DNA of 64,000 nucleotides from Odobenus rosmarus divergens (GCF_000321225.1 NW_004450464.1:1314670-1378669), one strand, 5' to 3'. Positions 1 to 12,874 are shown, numbered from the stretch's first letter. The notes: generated by a model from the sequence alone, not told the origin. Translations and numbers: made by a program.

Positions 1-94
1 GTATAATTTTCCTTGCAGGGATATTAGTCAGAATTTCAACTTGTTTTCTCATTCTGTTAAATATCAGTCTTTCTCTCATCTTGTAACTTTATTG

Positions 95-290
95 TTTTTT
101 TTTTTAAAGATTTTATTTATTTCAGAGAGAGAGAGAATGAGAGATAGAAAGCACGAGAGGGAAGAGGGTCAGAGGGAGAAGCAGACTCCCTGCCGAGCAG
201 GAAGCCCGATGTGGGACTCGATCCCGGGACTCCAGGATCATGACCTGAGCCGAAGGCAGTCGCTTAACCAACTGAGCCACCCAGGCGCCC
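95..290 (-). mobile_element. Can-SINE (SINEC), full-length, antisense
   Basis: Reading the minus strand gives the SINE head (GGGCGCCTGGGTGGCTC), a B-box-like segment, a pyrimidine-rich body and a poly(A) tail, seen on the plus strand as the T-run from 95. The duplication actttattgttttt flanks it at 86-99 and 291-304. The right-hand copy runs into the T-tail of the next SINE, so this copy inserted at the tail of an older element. No coding capacity; mobilised in trans by L1. Confidence 0.93.
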
Positions 291-299
291 ACTTTATTG

Positions 300-496
300 T
301 TTTTTAAGACTTAATTTATTTATATGAGAGAGGTTGAGAGAGAGAGCACATGCAAGCGGGGGCAGGGAGAGGGACAAGCAGATTCTGCATAGAGCACGGA
401 GCCCCACACAGGGCTTGATCCCATGACCCTGAGATCATTACTTGAGCGGAAATCAAGAGTTGGATGCTTAACTGACTGAGCCACCCAGGCACCCCT
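300..496 (-). mobile_element. Older Can-SINE, antisense, hit by the preceding SINE
   Basis: This is a diverged antisense copy: its head reads ccacccaggcacccc at the right end and its T-tail at the left. The word aactttaactg at 497-507 resembles aactttattg at 85-94, consistent with a decayed target-site duplication now separated by the younger SINE. More substitutions in the body than in the upstream copy support an older age. Confidence 0.88.
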
Positions 497-506
497 AACT
501 TTAACT

Positions 507-1597
507 GTTTTATATAGTTACTAAAAATATGGCTGCTCTTAACATTTGCATATTCAATACACTCATGTTCCTACCTTTATACATTTTTTGTACGTTTCCA
601 TCTTATCATAAACCAAGCTTGATAATTGATTAGCATAATTATTATCATTGAGCATTTGGACACAGAGTAGACTTAAATCATCATTAAAAATACCTATTGA
701 AATAATTGATTCATATGAGTCTAGTTCTTCACAGAAGTTAATTAGACAAAAATAATGTGCATATTTAAAACTCAATATTATAAGGAAAAACACATAACTA
801 TAAACATTAAATTCAGTCATTATAGGAACCATTCACTTTTATAAAGTAATGCAATTCATTTACATAAGGTACAAAAGAAAATCCATCTCATTAATTCACA
901 GATATATAGTCTTCCATTTTGGGGTGGAATGTGGAGGAACGGTAATTATGTGTTCATTTATGAAAACACTTTATAAACTAGACAAGGCATATTTAAATAT
1001 ATTGAGGTTTTCCAGAACCTAAAAGTAAAATGGTGATGTGGTTTGTTAAAACTAAAAATGGGCTGATATTCACCTAATTAGTGGAAATGTTCCAAATATC
1101 TACATAGAAAAATAAGCAAGTTGCATAATGAAATTCAAGCACTTTTTTTTTTTAACTTTGCCTTCTTATAAATCAGTATAGCTAATTGACCTAGCCAAAA
1201 TATAGGAAATTATTTAACATTTATGTTAGATTTTTGCCAATAATTTCTATAGCTAAATATTAAAATAATATAATGCAACAGATTAGGATATAAATTTAAA
1301 TTTTGGTGTCCATTATCTATTTCAGTAGTACAGTATTGACAATCTCAACTTAAGTCTCATCATAGGAGGATGTATATGCTTTTGGCAGGGCCTGTAATTA
1401 ACTTCAGTCAACTCATTGGGAAATATACTCAAAACATAAAAGAAGAAGGTCCACTTACCTTTGTCTTAACCTATAGTAATTAAGATATTCATTTATTAAT
1501 ATATGTTGAATTAAGCTATGTCTGGATGTTTCAGATGTCTTGTTAGGTCCTGCAGAAATAACAAACAGAAGTGAATATGACCAAGAAGACTGTTCTT
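507..1597. other. Unassigned AT-rich stretch
   Basis: I recognise no gene, RNA gene or repeat family here. Base composition is strongly AT-rich, and the short open frames have no familiar protein motif. Confidence 0.5.
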
Positions 1598-1613
1598 AAT
1601 GGGATTTCATTCT

Positions 1614-1651
1614 TTTTTTTTTTAAAGATATTATTTATTTGACAGAGACAC
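1614..1651 (-). mobile_element. 38-bp Can-SINE tail insertion with perfect target-site duplication
   Basis: The segment is only a T-run followed by the SINE 3' tail (aaagatattatttatttgac, then agagacac). It is bounded by the 16-bp perfect direct repeat aatgggatttcattct at 1598-1613 and 1652-1667. The duplication shows a real target-primed insertion that was almost completely 5'-truncated, not a random T-tract. Confidence 0.9.
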
Positions 1652-1667
1652 AATGGGATTTCATTCT

Positions 1668-3062
1668 AAGAACATCAACAAGGTTTATTAAAATTCTTTG
1701 AACCAAAAATGAGTATCCAGTAGGTAGTTTTTTGACAGTAAAACAACCAATCAGCAACTATAGAAATTCTTGCCTACCTCTGCTTGGTACTATAGGGTAC
1801 CACAAATATATGACTCTTTGATGTGCTGATTGTATGAAGAAATATTACCTAATGATGTACTTGCCCAATCTTATACTTATGTTTTTCTTGCTAAGTATAG
1901 AAGTAGATGTTTAAAATACCTTGTATCAGTAGACATGAAGTTGGGGATGTAAGAATAGAAAAAGATGGAAGCTGAAGGTCATCAATGAGTTAGGGTGAAT
2001 GGGAAATAAATCTCAACCAACCCCTCTTCATTGTCCAGGCAACAAGCTTTATGTTAGTAGTTAAGAGGGAGAAACACTGTGTAATTTTTGCTTTTGGCCC
2101 TAGTGTCTCCTTTATCTTTTTCTTCAAGATTTATCTGTGGGAGGATGAAGGTCATGCATTCACAATATTTGTGGATAGGGGGTACTTTATTTACTTAGGA
2201 AATATTTGTGTGTCCAGCACTGGTCTAGATTATGAAAGCATCTGACCCAGATCCATTGGAGTCTATTTGCAAGAGAGTGGCATATTTGGCTAATTGTTGT
2301 TGTTGTTTCAGATAAAATAAATTATTACCCATACCAAAATCAAATGTAGCAATCTTCTTAGTGATTGACTTGTATTTATCCATCTTTGTGAGATACTAAG
2401 CAATTAACCAATGATCAGTATGCAGGATATAATTTGTGATGATGGATCTAATAATGGAATTTAATTAGCTTCAAATAAATATTTTAGTAAGGATTCATTT
2501 GCACACCCAGATATTTATTTATAATATAATAGCGTCTCTATTTTTGTCAATACCCACTATACCAGAAATCATGCAGTGAAGTTAATATCAATTTAAAATG
2601 CCATGATCTAAAAAGTCATAGCTTTTTAGTGTTTATAGCACTGATACCATGATTAGTAAGCAGATCACAGAAAGACTGACAATCTGGTGTGATTGATGGT
2701 AATGTTTTCCTGTTCCTAAACACATTGTTCTGATTCTTTCAGATTTGCGAGATTGGCTATTTTGTATGAGATTGGATATTTTTTAATTGAGCTTGGGTCA
2801 TCATTCATAGAGCATTGTTCAAGAATTCATTCTTTTTAATTATGAAAAGAAATAATCTTATTTCTTCAATTGTTTTTTGAATTAGATTAGTCAGGAGGAT
2901 ATTGATGGATAGGTTATCATGCCTGTAGCAGGAACTGAAATAGGCTTGGAATATGGAGTTTATTGTGCTTCCTCAACCCCCTCAACTTGTAATTCTTTGA
3001 GTTTACCAATTATATGGGGAATAATGTTTCTCTCTGAAAAGTAACTACTACAATATTGCTGT
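1668..3062. other. Unassigned AT-rich stretch
   Basis: No gene or clear repeat recognised. There is a short TTG run near 2296. Confidence 0.45.
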
Positions 3063-3079
3063 AGAAATATTTAAGCATG

Positions 3080-3270
3080 GGGGCGCCTGGGTGGCTCAGT
3101 CGGTTGAGCGTCTGCCTTCAGCTCAGGTCATGATCCCAGGGTCCTGGGATCGAGCCCCGCATTGGGCTCCTTGTTCAGTGGGAAGCCTGCTTCTCCCTCT
3201 CCCACTGGCCCTGCTTGTGTTCCCTCTCTCGCTGTCTCTCTCAAATAAATAAATAAAATCTTAAAAAAAA
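3080..3270 (+). mobile_element. Can-SINE, full-length, sense
   Basis: The element starts at the gggggcgcctgggtggctc head, carries the GATCGAGCCCC box, a CT-rich body and a tail with AATAAA words and an A-run. A perfect 17-bp duplication, agaaatatttaagcatg, flanks it at 3063-3079 and 3271-3287. A perfect duplication suggests a fairly recent insertion. Confidence 0.95.
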
Positions 3271-3287
3271 AGAAATATTTAAGCATG

Positions 3288-4284
3288 ACTGCGGTGTAGG
3301 TGGGAAGTAAAAAAGGAAGCTGAGAATTCATTACAAGAGGAAAAAATGTGTGACCGGGGGAGTTGGCCTGGCCACATATTCTGAGAGCCAGAGGGCAGTA
3401 CTAGCTCAGGGCAGAGTGAAGTTACTCTTGTTTGAACCAGTTCTCATCCAAACCACCTGGCAGGGAAGAAACGGTATGTGTAAAATTTTAAAGAGTTCTT
3501 TCTATAAATGTGGTCATGCTTCTGATTCAAGCAGCTTGGCTATGAGGCTTCCCTAAGAATGAAGAGTTGTTTCAGTCATGAGTGAACAGCATAACCAGCT
3601 TGCTGAGTGAAGGTCGGGCATTAACTCGCGGCTTTGAAGTACATATCTGACGTGGGACATCGAGATCTAGTCCATAGCTAATGGCAGACGTAGTCATGGC
3701 CCATCCTGAATACTCACAGAATTCCCACTGGGACTTGCAGTGGTACTATGGCCCACGGTGTACCTTTGAAGGTTGCTAAGGCCAGAATGATGCCGGGTGT
3801 TCTTACTGAGCTTCCTGAACTTTGTATGTAAAAGTTAGTGGGATCTAACTACTAAACACAGGCTGGTCACATATAAACTTTTTTATTTTGATGTGAAGCT
3901 TTGAAGGGCATATTTTGGCAGGCAGATTTGAGATTGAGTATTAGATTGTTTGGCTTTAGAAATGTCTCTTTAATGAAGCAAAAATAATCAGCTATTATAA
4001 AGATGAATGAACACACATGTATTAATATGTATTTTGTGTTTTTACCATATAGTAAAAGAACAATTAGACTACTAGACTAAGATTAATAGGAAGCATTTTT
4101 TGGTAAAACATCTTTTTTATGCCATTTTCAGATGTAAAAAGATATTGATACTAAAATTGTTACTCTTACTGATTGCAATTAAACTTTTATATGCATCACT
4201 TTTTTTCACATGTGATATTTGAGGACAGAATTTTAGATAACATAGTATTTAAAACATTGCCCCAAATTCTAGACATTTTAATAT
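3288..4284. other. Unassigned stretch
   Basis: No coding exon, RNA gene or named repeat recognised. About 3560-3830 is somewhat less AT-rich than its surroundings but has no open frame with a familiar motif. Confidence 0.45.
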
Positions 4285-4905
4285 TTCCGTGTTCATTGCT
4301 ATTTCTGTGTGACAAATTACCAAAAACTTAACAGCTTAAAAAACAGTTATCCTTTCAAAAATTTTGTGGGTCAGGAGTGCAGGCATGGCCTAAGTAGGTC
4401 CTCAGCTCAGTGTCTGTGAAAGCTGCAGTGTAGGTATGGGCTGAGCTAAGGTCTCATCTGGAGGCTCAACTGGGAAAGAATCCACTTCCCACCTCACTCA
4501 GGTTGTTCACAGAATTCAACCCCTGTGGTTGTCAGACTGAGGGTCGCAGCTTTTTGCTGACTTACAGCTGGAGGCCACAGTCAGATCTCAGAGGCAGCCT
4601 TCTGTTCCTGGAGGACACCTTCTATTCCTAAATCTTGCCCACATTTCCTGCCACGTGTACATCCCCAACCAGGCCACTTATTTCATTGAGCCAGCAAAGA
4701 GACTTTTTAGAGTGAGTCAGCTAGAAAGACAATCTTGTACAATTTAACATAACCACCGAAGTGGGGTCCTGTTACTTTTACTGTCTTCTTTTGGTCAGAA
4801 GCCAGTTGTGGGTCCTGCCCACACTCAAGGGAAGGAGCTTATGTGAGGGTGTGGATCTTAGGATTTGGCAATCATGAAGGCCATAATTTCTTTATGGCTT
4901 ATCTA
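4285..4905 (-). mobile_element. Ancient MaLR-type LTR (MLT1-like), antisense
   Basis: The plus strand has features of a reversed mammalian MaLR LTR: an opening like gtgacaaattaccaaaaact followed by cagcttaaaaaaca, the reverse of the LTR polyadenylation end. Further along are the words gggtcaggagtgcaggcatgg, catctggaggctcaactggg and gcccacactcaaggg. Substitutions and small gaps are frequent, as expected for an element older than the placental radiation. The family name is from memory and the subfamily is not resolved. Confidence 0.6.
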
Positions 4906-7059
4906 GAACATGTTTATTTTAACAAACCCCCTGTTTTCTGAGACATATCAAATGTGAGTTACTGTTTCACTAATGTTGCCAAGTGTACAGGACTGAAAAC
5001 TCCCTTCCCTCAGATCTAGCAGGACTCACAGGCAGTACATGGATGATAATAGCAGCTCACCAAACAGTCTTTTGGGTTAAGGGACAAATGGAATAAACAC
5101 CTTTTATTTCTGTTATATGTCTAAATTTCAGCAGAGCTTCTTAGTAGAAGGCAGAATAATTGCAGACACAAAGTTCATTTCCTGGCTTATTCCAGGATAG
5201 AGCCCTTGGCTAATATGAGTTGTTTAGTATTCATGGCTTCTCTTGTAGACAGGAAAGGTTTTCCCCCAAAGACAACTACACAGAGAAAATCTGCATTTCA
5301 CGTTTCCTATCGTCTCTATCCTGAAAGTATGTCATCAACTAAGGGATGAGTCTTTAATTTAATCCCAGTGGAAGAAGCAGAGTGGGACAAGAAAGTGGAG
5401 TTGGAAAAAATATGGACTATTGCTTTAGAGGGGTTTTTTTTTTTTTTCTGACTTTAATGATGATCCTCCAAGGTTCTTTTGAAGAAGGCCATTTTAGTTC
5501 AACAGGCATTATACCCAAATCATATATTTCTTGTAGGGATGCTATCTGGGAAATTTTTATATTGCTAATAATATTATTAAACAAATAGACGTGTTTTAGA
5601 TGACTTCTTAAATGGTTTTTTTCAAAGAAGTTATATATGCCATTAGAACGCAGTGTTTCTCGAGTGACTTGTGCAGGGTGAGTGGGAATAAGGTTGTGAT
5701 AAATTCCAGGAAATTCATTGATTATTCAACAATCCCTTATGTAGCATCCCTTATGTTCTTACAAGCGCTAGGACTGGAATACAATAAGGAACAGGGGAAT
5801 AACTGGCTCTTGTCATTATAGATCAGGAAAAAGGAGGGTTTTCTGAGGGCAAAATTCTTTACAGTATCTGAAATCTTTATACAATTTAATATACCTTTAG
5901 GCTATTATGTAATGTGTCGCTTCTCACACATATTCTATCTAGGTTGTTGCATGTAGAACCATGGTGTATACCCACAGGCTTACCCATTGCTTGTGGATGT
6001 TTCCTGACTGCAGCCCCAGCAGTTAGAAATGCTGTGCAGTGGCTAGACCTAATTTCAGCGGAGTACACATACACACGCAGTACTTCGACCATCTGAAATG
6101 CCTGTAGTTACTTGGGGGAATTTCAAGGGGATCGGAGTGGTGAGCCAAGAGAAAACGTTGCAATTGAACAGATGTGGGTGAAGGAAAACCAATATTTGTT
6201 AATTTGAATCATATTTAATTTTGCTTAATAAGATTCAGGAAATTCCAAATTGGGATGGGCTGTGCTGGTTTCAGAGACATTTGGTGTTAATGATTGAACA
6301 TCAATCCTATGTATTTGCTTCCCTCTTTGATCAGAGATACGGATGCAACGGCAGTTAAATTTGTTTATTTAGGGTTTATGTCCAAGAAAAGATCTTATCA
6401 AGAATGATTTAATCAGACTATTAATAAAAAAATTCGATGTGACAACTTTGCAGGTGTGTGTCATCCAGTTATAAAATTTCGATTTGACCATCAATCCCAG
6501 ATCACAAGTATGTCCTCATCAAGGAAAGATCAATCTTGCAGGCACTTTAAGTGCGGTAAATATTTTGTTGAAGAGCCTCCACTCTACTGCCAGGTAATGG
6601 AGCCAGGTCTCTGAAGTTAGTGGGCCATGTAATTCTGTATCTGATGAAATCCAAATTACTGAGTCATAGGAGGCTGCAGTGGCTGGAGCCTTGAGAGCCG
6701 GGAGTCAGAGAGGATGTTAACATGACCGCTTAGCTTCTTTCTGACAGCACCTTGGAATATATCAAAACAGAGAACACACAGGATAGAACTGTGAAATAGC
6801 CAAACACACGAGAGGCAGGGATTGAAACAGCTTATTTGGCAACACACTTAGTTCATCTGCAGGATTGCGGGTTTTATTCTTTCAGTGCTCTCCTAATATA
6901 ATTTTGTAAAGTTGGTTCTTAATTAGAAGCTAACCTAACAGAGAATAAAATTGGACATATGTATATTTTATGTATAGGTAGGAAGAGTGTTAGAATAGAT
7001 TAGATAGTCTGACACAGTTGTTTTCCATGTGACAGCGTCTCAAGAGCCGTAGCAACTGC
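4906..7059. other. Mostly unassigned stretch
   Basis: No gene recognised. Around 5715-5830 the sequence resembles the common mammalian word family 'attcaacaaatatttattgag / ctaggcactgg' found several times in this window, so part is probably old repeat. Confidence 0.4.
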
Positions 7060-7250
7060 TTTGTGTTGATCATTTATCATGAACCTTGGCACTTTTCATA
7101 TATCGTGGCACATGCATTATTCAAACCAGCTGATGATTATGTTATTTTTTAACCCTTTTTACAGAAGAGGAATCCGGTCCATGGAGGTGTGGCAGATGGA
7201 ATGAGGTCAAACTCATAACCAGAAGAATCACCTTGATTTTCATCTTACTC
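7060..7250 (-). repeat. MIR-like SINE fragment, antisense
   Basis: The order of words matches the reversed 3' half of MIR: ttatgttattttttaaccct, then ttttacagaagaggaat (the 'cattttacagatgaggaaac' landmark), then a region corresponding to 'ggtcacacagct'. Strongly diverged. Confidence 0.5.
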
Positions 7251-10200
7251 AATTTTAGCCTCCCTGGTCTCCTGGACTGTGCCACGTAGGGCCTTCGTGT
7301 AGATTGTGGCCATGTCAGTATGATCTTTCATCAAAGATTCTCTGCCTACTGTTTTGGACATTCTTTAGGCCAAAGTCAACTTGCATTCAAGGTTAAAGTA
7401 AACCCGTACTCCATCAGCCGACACACAGTAGTTTCGCTGTTTTAAAATGACCTCCCTCCCCTCCCCCGCACCTTATTCTCCCTGTTTTTCCTGAGGAATG
7501 CTGCCCAAGTCAGTAGCTCCGTTTACCAGCTATATGCTGATGAGCTTAAAGTGTATTTCCAAGACCTCTTTCCCCAGCTGCAGTCTCAGATACCCTATCA
7601 GTTGGGGTCCAACCAGGAGAAGAGGAACTGTGCTGATAAGTATCTCAAAAAGAGGAAATTTAATATAAAAAATTGTTTCCTCAGGTGTTGCAGGCTAGAA
7701 GAGCAAAAAGCGAAAGATGTGGTGATCCAGAGATTAAGAAACGCAGGATCAGTGGCATTTGTCTGGTTTTTCCCCCTCTCTATTTGCAAGTGAAAGAAGC
7801 TCAAATTAGCTTAAGCACAGAAGGATTGCATTAAGTCATAGACCTGAGAGGGAATTAATTTGGTTCAATTCACTGGAATCGAAGGCAGGGGAGCAGGTAG
7901 CTAAGGCTTAGGCAGTAGAACTAGGACTTGCTTTATCCAGGATATATTCGTTTATTCTCATTCTCCTCCCCTTCTGCCTCTCCTTCCACCACTTTCTCCC
8001 TGCCTTCACCTTCATTCTTCTGTGCCCCCAAGTTTATGTGGCTTTCTGCCACAGATGGAATGTCTCTCTACATGTCAGGGAAGATGGCAGCCACATTCTT
8101 AGATTCTCCCAGTTAAACCACTTTAACTGGGAGAAAAATCATTATTATATTTAGTAACTGTTGTATTAAGATATGTCAGTATCTTCATCTCCTGGGAAGT
8201 ACTTGCTGACAACTGGAACAATTTATATTGTCAACGAAATGGTATTCTGTGGATCAGCCAGCCCTGGGTCAATGCCTCTTCTTGTGGCGAAGAGGGGAGG
8301 TGATGGAATTGGGGAAACAAATTTCCTGAATTAGGGAAGCAGGTTTTCTGAATGTAGGGTGGGAGTCAGGTAAAAACAGCACATGGGCCCAAAATGCTAC
8401 TGTTGTTAATGTTGTCTGAGGAAAAATAAGTAGCAGTTAGTGTACAATATTGTAAATAAGTATCTCGATCCATGCCATATATAGATTAATAACAATAGTG
8501 AGCTAAACTAAACATGTCTTTATTTAAATACATGCTTCATGTCTTCTGGAGTCATCCTTTCTCATCTTCACGTGGAATTCGGGACCTCTTTATTTCTCAT
8601 TTAGAACTCATCATATTTCAGAAACCACAACCTTGAAATGAGCTGAAATATGTTTCCCAGAACTCCTAATTATACATTATCATATAGAATAATCTCTGTT
8701 ACTCCATTTTCCTTATTAAAAATAATGCATCACACAAAAATCATTTATTGAATACAGACTATATGCTGGATCCTTTTTTCTTTATGAAAATTTCAACATG
8801 AAATTTTTTGTAATTTTACTAGAAGAGATCTACAGAATTTCTTCAAAGATACCTATTCGAATGATTCGTTCTGTCAGATTCATTCAGTCAGTTGGTAACT
8901 TTATTGAATCCTTTCCATGTAGATGTATGGTGTCAGCTGATGGGGATAATTGTCAAATGAGCAAATATTTATTACAAAAGCATTATTTGGCATAATTATC
9001 AAGGTATTTATTTCTTTTCAGTACCTAATGACTGTGTACGTTTTATTTGTGTTAAAACAGTACGAAGACAGATTACAAATTGATTATAAAATCTTTACCC
9101 AAATAATTGCTGAATCCAAAATTTATTATTATATCCCACAAATATAAATTTTATTGACTTTCTTCCATTCTGGAAGACAATCAGCACAGAGATTTTTCTT
9201 TTGCTTGCTTGTTTTTTATTTTATTATTATTTTTTGTTCCTAAAAGTATTTTGCTTTATTTTTGTACACTTTTCATCCATAATTCATTTTAATCACATTC
9301 CTTAAATGTCAGGTTTATTTTAGCCTTATAACTTTCATTTTGAGTAATGACAAACAAAGGATTAGCCTGTTAAGAAAAAGGCTTTATCTTTAAGAGCAAC
9401 AGTGCTTCTAGAGCTCTATCAACATCCCATCAGGAGTTCATTAGTGGGTATGGTTCTGAGTCTGAAATTCTCATCTCCTGCTTGCTTTCATTTCCCAAAT
9501 CATCTCGTGGTAGATAGAGCTTTACTGTTTTGTTGATTTCATTTAGTTCTTCAGGGAGTTTATGCATTGGTGAATTAAAAGCAAAAATCTGCTATTACTC
9601 ATAGCATCCCAAAGCTGGAGTTAAGCATGGCTAATGCTAACTTTTAAATTAAAAGAATAATGGCACTTTAGTTACTTCCACCTTTTTTGTCCAATGGTCC
9701 AAACAGTGCCAGGGTGGGGGGAGGTTGTTTTGTTGGAAGTATTCTTGCCAGTAGAGAGTTTTACATTTGGATTTAGGGAGACTGCTTAAAATGTGGAGTC
9801 ATCTAAGATTTTCCTCAAGTTGGAGGGAAGATTTTGTAAAAGGTTAGGGGTCTTAATTCGTTTTACATCAAATGAGATTTCTGAAGTGACAGTGTTGATA
9901 AGATTTGTTTTTCTTTTCTCTATCAGCATGTCTGTTAGAAACTACCATGGAGTCTAGATCCCACTGGGTGGTTACGAAAAATTTGTCAGATTAGTTAGAA
10001 TGTTCAGTAATATAATGACATTAGTTAGCTAAATTGCTTCCTTAATGAGGGCACATGACATTGCGTTTTTAAATGATAGCCTAAAGATTTTTAGAGCTAT
10101 GTAGATTAGAAGATTCAACAAATGAAAACGAGTAAAAGAATATGAAAATTCTATGCTAAGCAATTTTGAAGCGTCTCTGTTACATGAATTTCTTGTAACA

Positions 10201-11079
10201 ACTCTCTGAGCGGTCAAGGCTGTTAGGCTTGTATGACAATAAGTGTTCTCTGCCCAAGGTCATGATTTAAAATGATAAAGATAAAATGTGTAGCCTGCTC
10301 TCCTCTCAGCCTCCAAAGTGCCTTTCACTGCCCTAGCCTGGTCCAGTTCCTCACCTTCAGACTCAGCCTACCTTCAGAGTCTGGATCCAGTTTGATCTCC
10401 AGCGAGAAAAATGTTAGTCATTAGTTCATCAGGAGGTTGGCCTACCACTGCTCTTCTTTAATCTTAAATTTCCATCAGAATTTTTCATCATTCATTAGGA
10501 CTAAGCTCCTGGATTATATTTCAGCTTCCGTTTATGGGCACCTGTACTATTCTAATGTGCCTACGTCCGGACTCTGGTTCCTTACCAGTTCCTTGGGAAC
10601 CGGGATCTTGACTGCCACCTGAGGCTGCACTCTGTGAGGCTGTAGTCCTGATTCATATTTCTTGACCATCCTGGCACCTGTCAGCTTGGCCAGGTTATCT
10701 GCTTCCTGTCTTCTGCCGACTCCCCTGGTGCTCCGTGCTTCCTTCTTGCTGGCTCACCTGCCTGGACTTGGCTTGCCTGTTGGCAGTGGGGGCCCAGGCT
10801 GCTCGCCTCTTGCACATCAACACTCTGAGCTGTAGCCACATCACAAAAGTCCTGTTTAAATGGCAACTGTTGCTTTGATAACAATAGCCTGTAATTTAGC
10901 CATTTTGCCTTTAGCTTTTTGCTCGTAGTTGCATTTTTTTTTTCAAACTTTGGAAACTTGCTATTTTATACAAAGGCGGGGGATACTAAAGAAGAGGTAA
11001 ACGGCAGTCTTGTTTGGCCAGGACAGCCCCATCGCTTAAGAGGTAAGAACTTCCCCAGGTGACTCTGATAATAGGAATG
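7251..11079. other. Long unassigned stretch
   Basis: No gene, RNA gene or confident repeat family recognised over about 3.8 kb. It holds the 14-bp hairpin at 8104-8135. The part around 10290-10880 is more GC-rich, but its open frames show no known protein motif. Confidence 0.4.
8104..8135. other. Perfect 14-bp inverted repeat, 4-nt loop
   Basis: Arms ttctcccagttaaa (8104-8117) and tttaactgggagaa (8122-8135) are exact reverse complements separated by ccac. Pairing is visible directly; no function is implied by the sequence alone. Confidence 0.95.
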
Positions 11080-11200
11080 ATTGATTACACTTAACGGAGC
11101 TCTCGCTACGTGCCCGACCCTTTCTAAGTACTTTTCAGGTATTAATGTGCATAGTAAATTAGAAAACCTGCCATCAGCAGAGACAAGGCAATGTCACATT
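11080..11200 (-). repeat. MIR-like fragment, antisense, weak
   Basis: The words ctacgtgcccgaccctttct and aagtacttttcaggtattaa resemble the reversed MIR/L2-type 'ctatgtgccaggcactgttctaagtgctttacatg' segment. Short and diverged. Confidence 0.35.
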
Positions 11201-11416
11201 TCAAGTGCAGTAGGACAGTTAAATTTCTTAGATTTTACAAAGTTGTGCAGAGGTTAAGCCTCTCCTCATGTCTCAGTATCGCCAACATTCAGCATCAGGA
11301 GAAAAGGCAATTGCCACAATTGTATAGATTCTGCAAAGCAAATATGAAGAAGGGGATGTGTATACAGCTCTCCCTAAAAGTATGTGGAAAGTACAAAAGT
11401 GAAAACGAAATGTCCA

Positions 11417-11602
11417 GGGGCGCCTGGGTGGCTCTGTCGGTTAAACGTCTGCCTTCAGCTCAGGTCATGATCTCAGAGTCCTGAGATCGAGCCCCGAGTC
11501 AGGCTCTCCGCTCAGCGGGGAGTCTGCTTCTCCCTTTCCCTCCCTCCCCAGTCGTGTGTTCTCTCTCTCTCTCACTTTCTCAAATAAATAAAATCTTAAA
11601 AA
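11417..11602 (+). mobile_element. Can-SINE, sense
   Basis: Head ggggcgcctgggtggctc, B-box-like GATCGAGCCCC, CT-rich body and AAATAAATAAAATC tail. Flanking duplications are gaaaacgaaatgtcca (11401-11416) and gaaaacaaaatgtcca (11603-11618), one mismatch in 16. Confidence 0.94.
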
Positions 11603-11989
11603 GAAAACAAAATGTCCAAATATAAAAGGGAATTTAAGGGTGTTAATAGGTGATAATACCCATAGGTTGAAAAAACAAACAAACAAATGAACAAATGAAA
11701 CAATGATATCAGAGAGTTGTAAACATAACCACCTTTCCTGTCAGGGTAGAGGGGGAGACACCTGTAGCCCAATATAATGAGGTATTTGTAACATCTTCAC
11801 AATATCACATTTCATTCTGATTTTTTTCTTCATTATTTTCAAAAGCATTTTGAATGAAATAGTACTGGTGGTTTTCCCTAATATTAGTAACGAATATGAT
11901 GAAGATAATGGGGACATATATCAGTCCCACCCTCATGGAACCTAGAGGCTGTTGGGGGATGCGGACGAGGAGACAAGCAGTTCTAACAC

Positions 11990-12195
11990 AGAGTGGCAGG
12001 TGCGGTAGCACAAATTGGGCTTTGGATTCAGACAGTTCTGGATTCAAATCCCTGCTCTGCCACCATACTAACTGGGTTGCTTTGGACAAATGATTTACTC
12101 TCTATCAACCTCAGTTTCTTCACCTATAAGTGGGAATACTAATTGTACCTGCCCTAGGGTTGTATGGATTACATAAGTTCCAGATGAATAAACTC
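11990..12195 (+). repeat. MIR SINE, sense
   Basis: Successive MIR landmarks are readable: tggattcagacagttctgg, attcaaatccctgctctgcc, ccatactaactgggttgc, then ctcagtttcttcacctataa and a tail with gggttgtatggatta. This ancient tRNA-derived SINE is fixed in mammals. Confidence 0.85.
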
Positions 12196-12286
12196 TACTA
12201 AATATATAATATACCGATATCCCCAGTTTCCCTGGTACTTATATCACATGCCACATATGTCATCCCAAGATCACATGATAATGAAT

Positions 12287-12434
12287 TTTTTTTTAAGATT
12301 TTTTTATTTATTTGAGAGAGAGAGGAGCAGTGGGGCAGACAGAGAGGCAGAGAGAATCCAAATCCGACTCCTCACTGTGCACAGAGGCTGATGTGGGGCT
12401 CGATCCCCCGACTGCCAGATCATAACCTGAACTG
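12287..12434 (-). mobile_element. Can-SINE, antisense, lacking its head
   Basis: A T-run plus aagatttttttatttatttg opens the element, and ggggctcgatcccccgactg marks the B box. The match stops near cataacctgaactga, short of the GGCGCC head, so the copy is 5'-truncated or deleted there. I could not identify a convincing flanking duplication. Confidence 0.85.
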
Positions 12435-12799
12435 AACAAAGAAATTTTAAATAAGGTAAGAGCTGAAACAGATCAGCCAGAGAGCATGTTAGTATGTAGT
12501 ATGAGAGTTTCTGGTTTCTGTATGAAATAAACATTAAGGTCAACTGTGCAGGGGAAGGGGAAGTCGAGTAGAAAGCTGACTGCCGAGCGGGGTGGAGCGA
12601 CTGGTAGATGTGCTTGATCACAAAGCCTCGACCAATGTCTGTAGTCATGCATTATGAATATTTAAGATATTCCCATCTTTAAATCCTCGCCACTTGAGCC
12701 CAGTGTTACAGAGAGACTGAAGACCGGGCAGGTCTGAGGCACATTTTTAAAACGGATCCTCATGTCTCCTTTGGCCTTCAGTGTCCATTCCTTTTTCAC

Positions 12800-12874
12800 A
12801 TCCATCCTTCCATCCATCATCTGCTCGTTGATTCATCCATCCATCTATTCATGGATCCATCCATCTCTCCCTCC
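12800..12874. repeat. Degenerate (TCCA)n simple repeat
   Basis: Interrupted runs of tccatccttccatccatc and ttcatccatccatctattc; imperfect tetranucleotide units. Confidence 0.85.
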
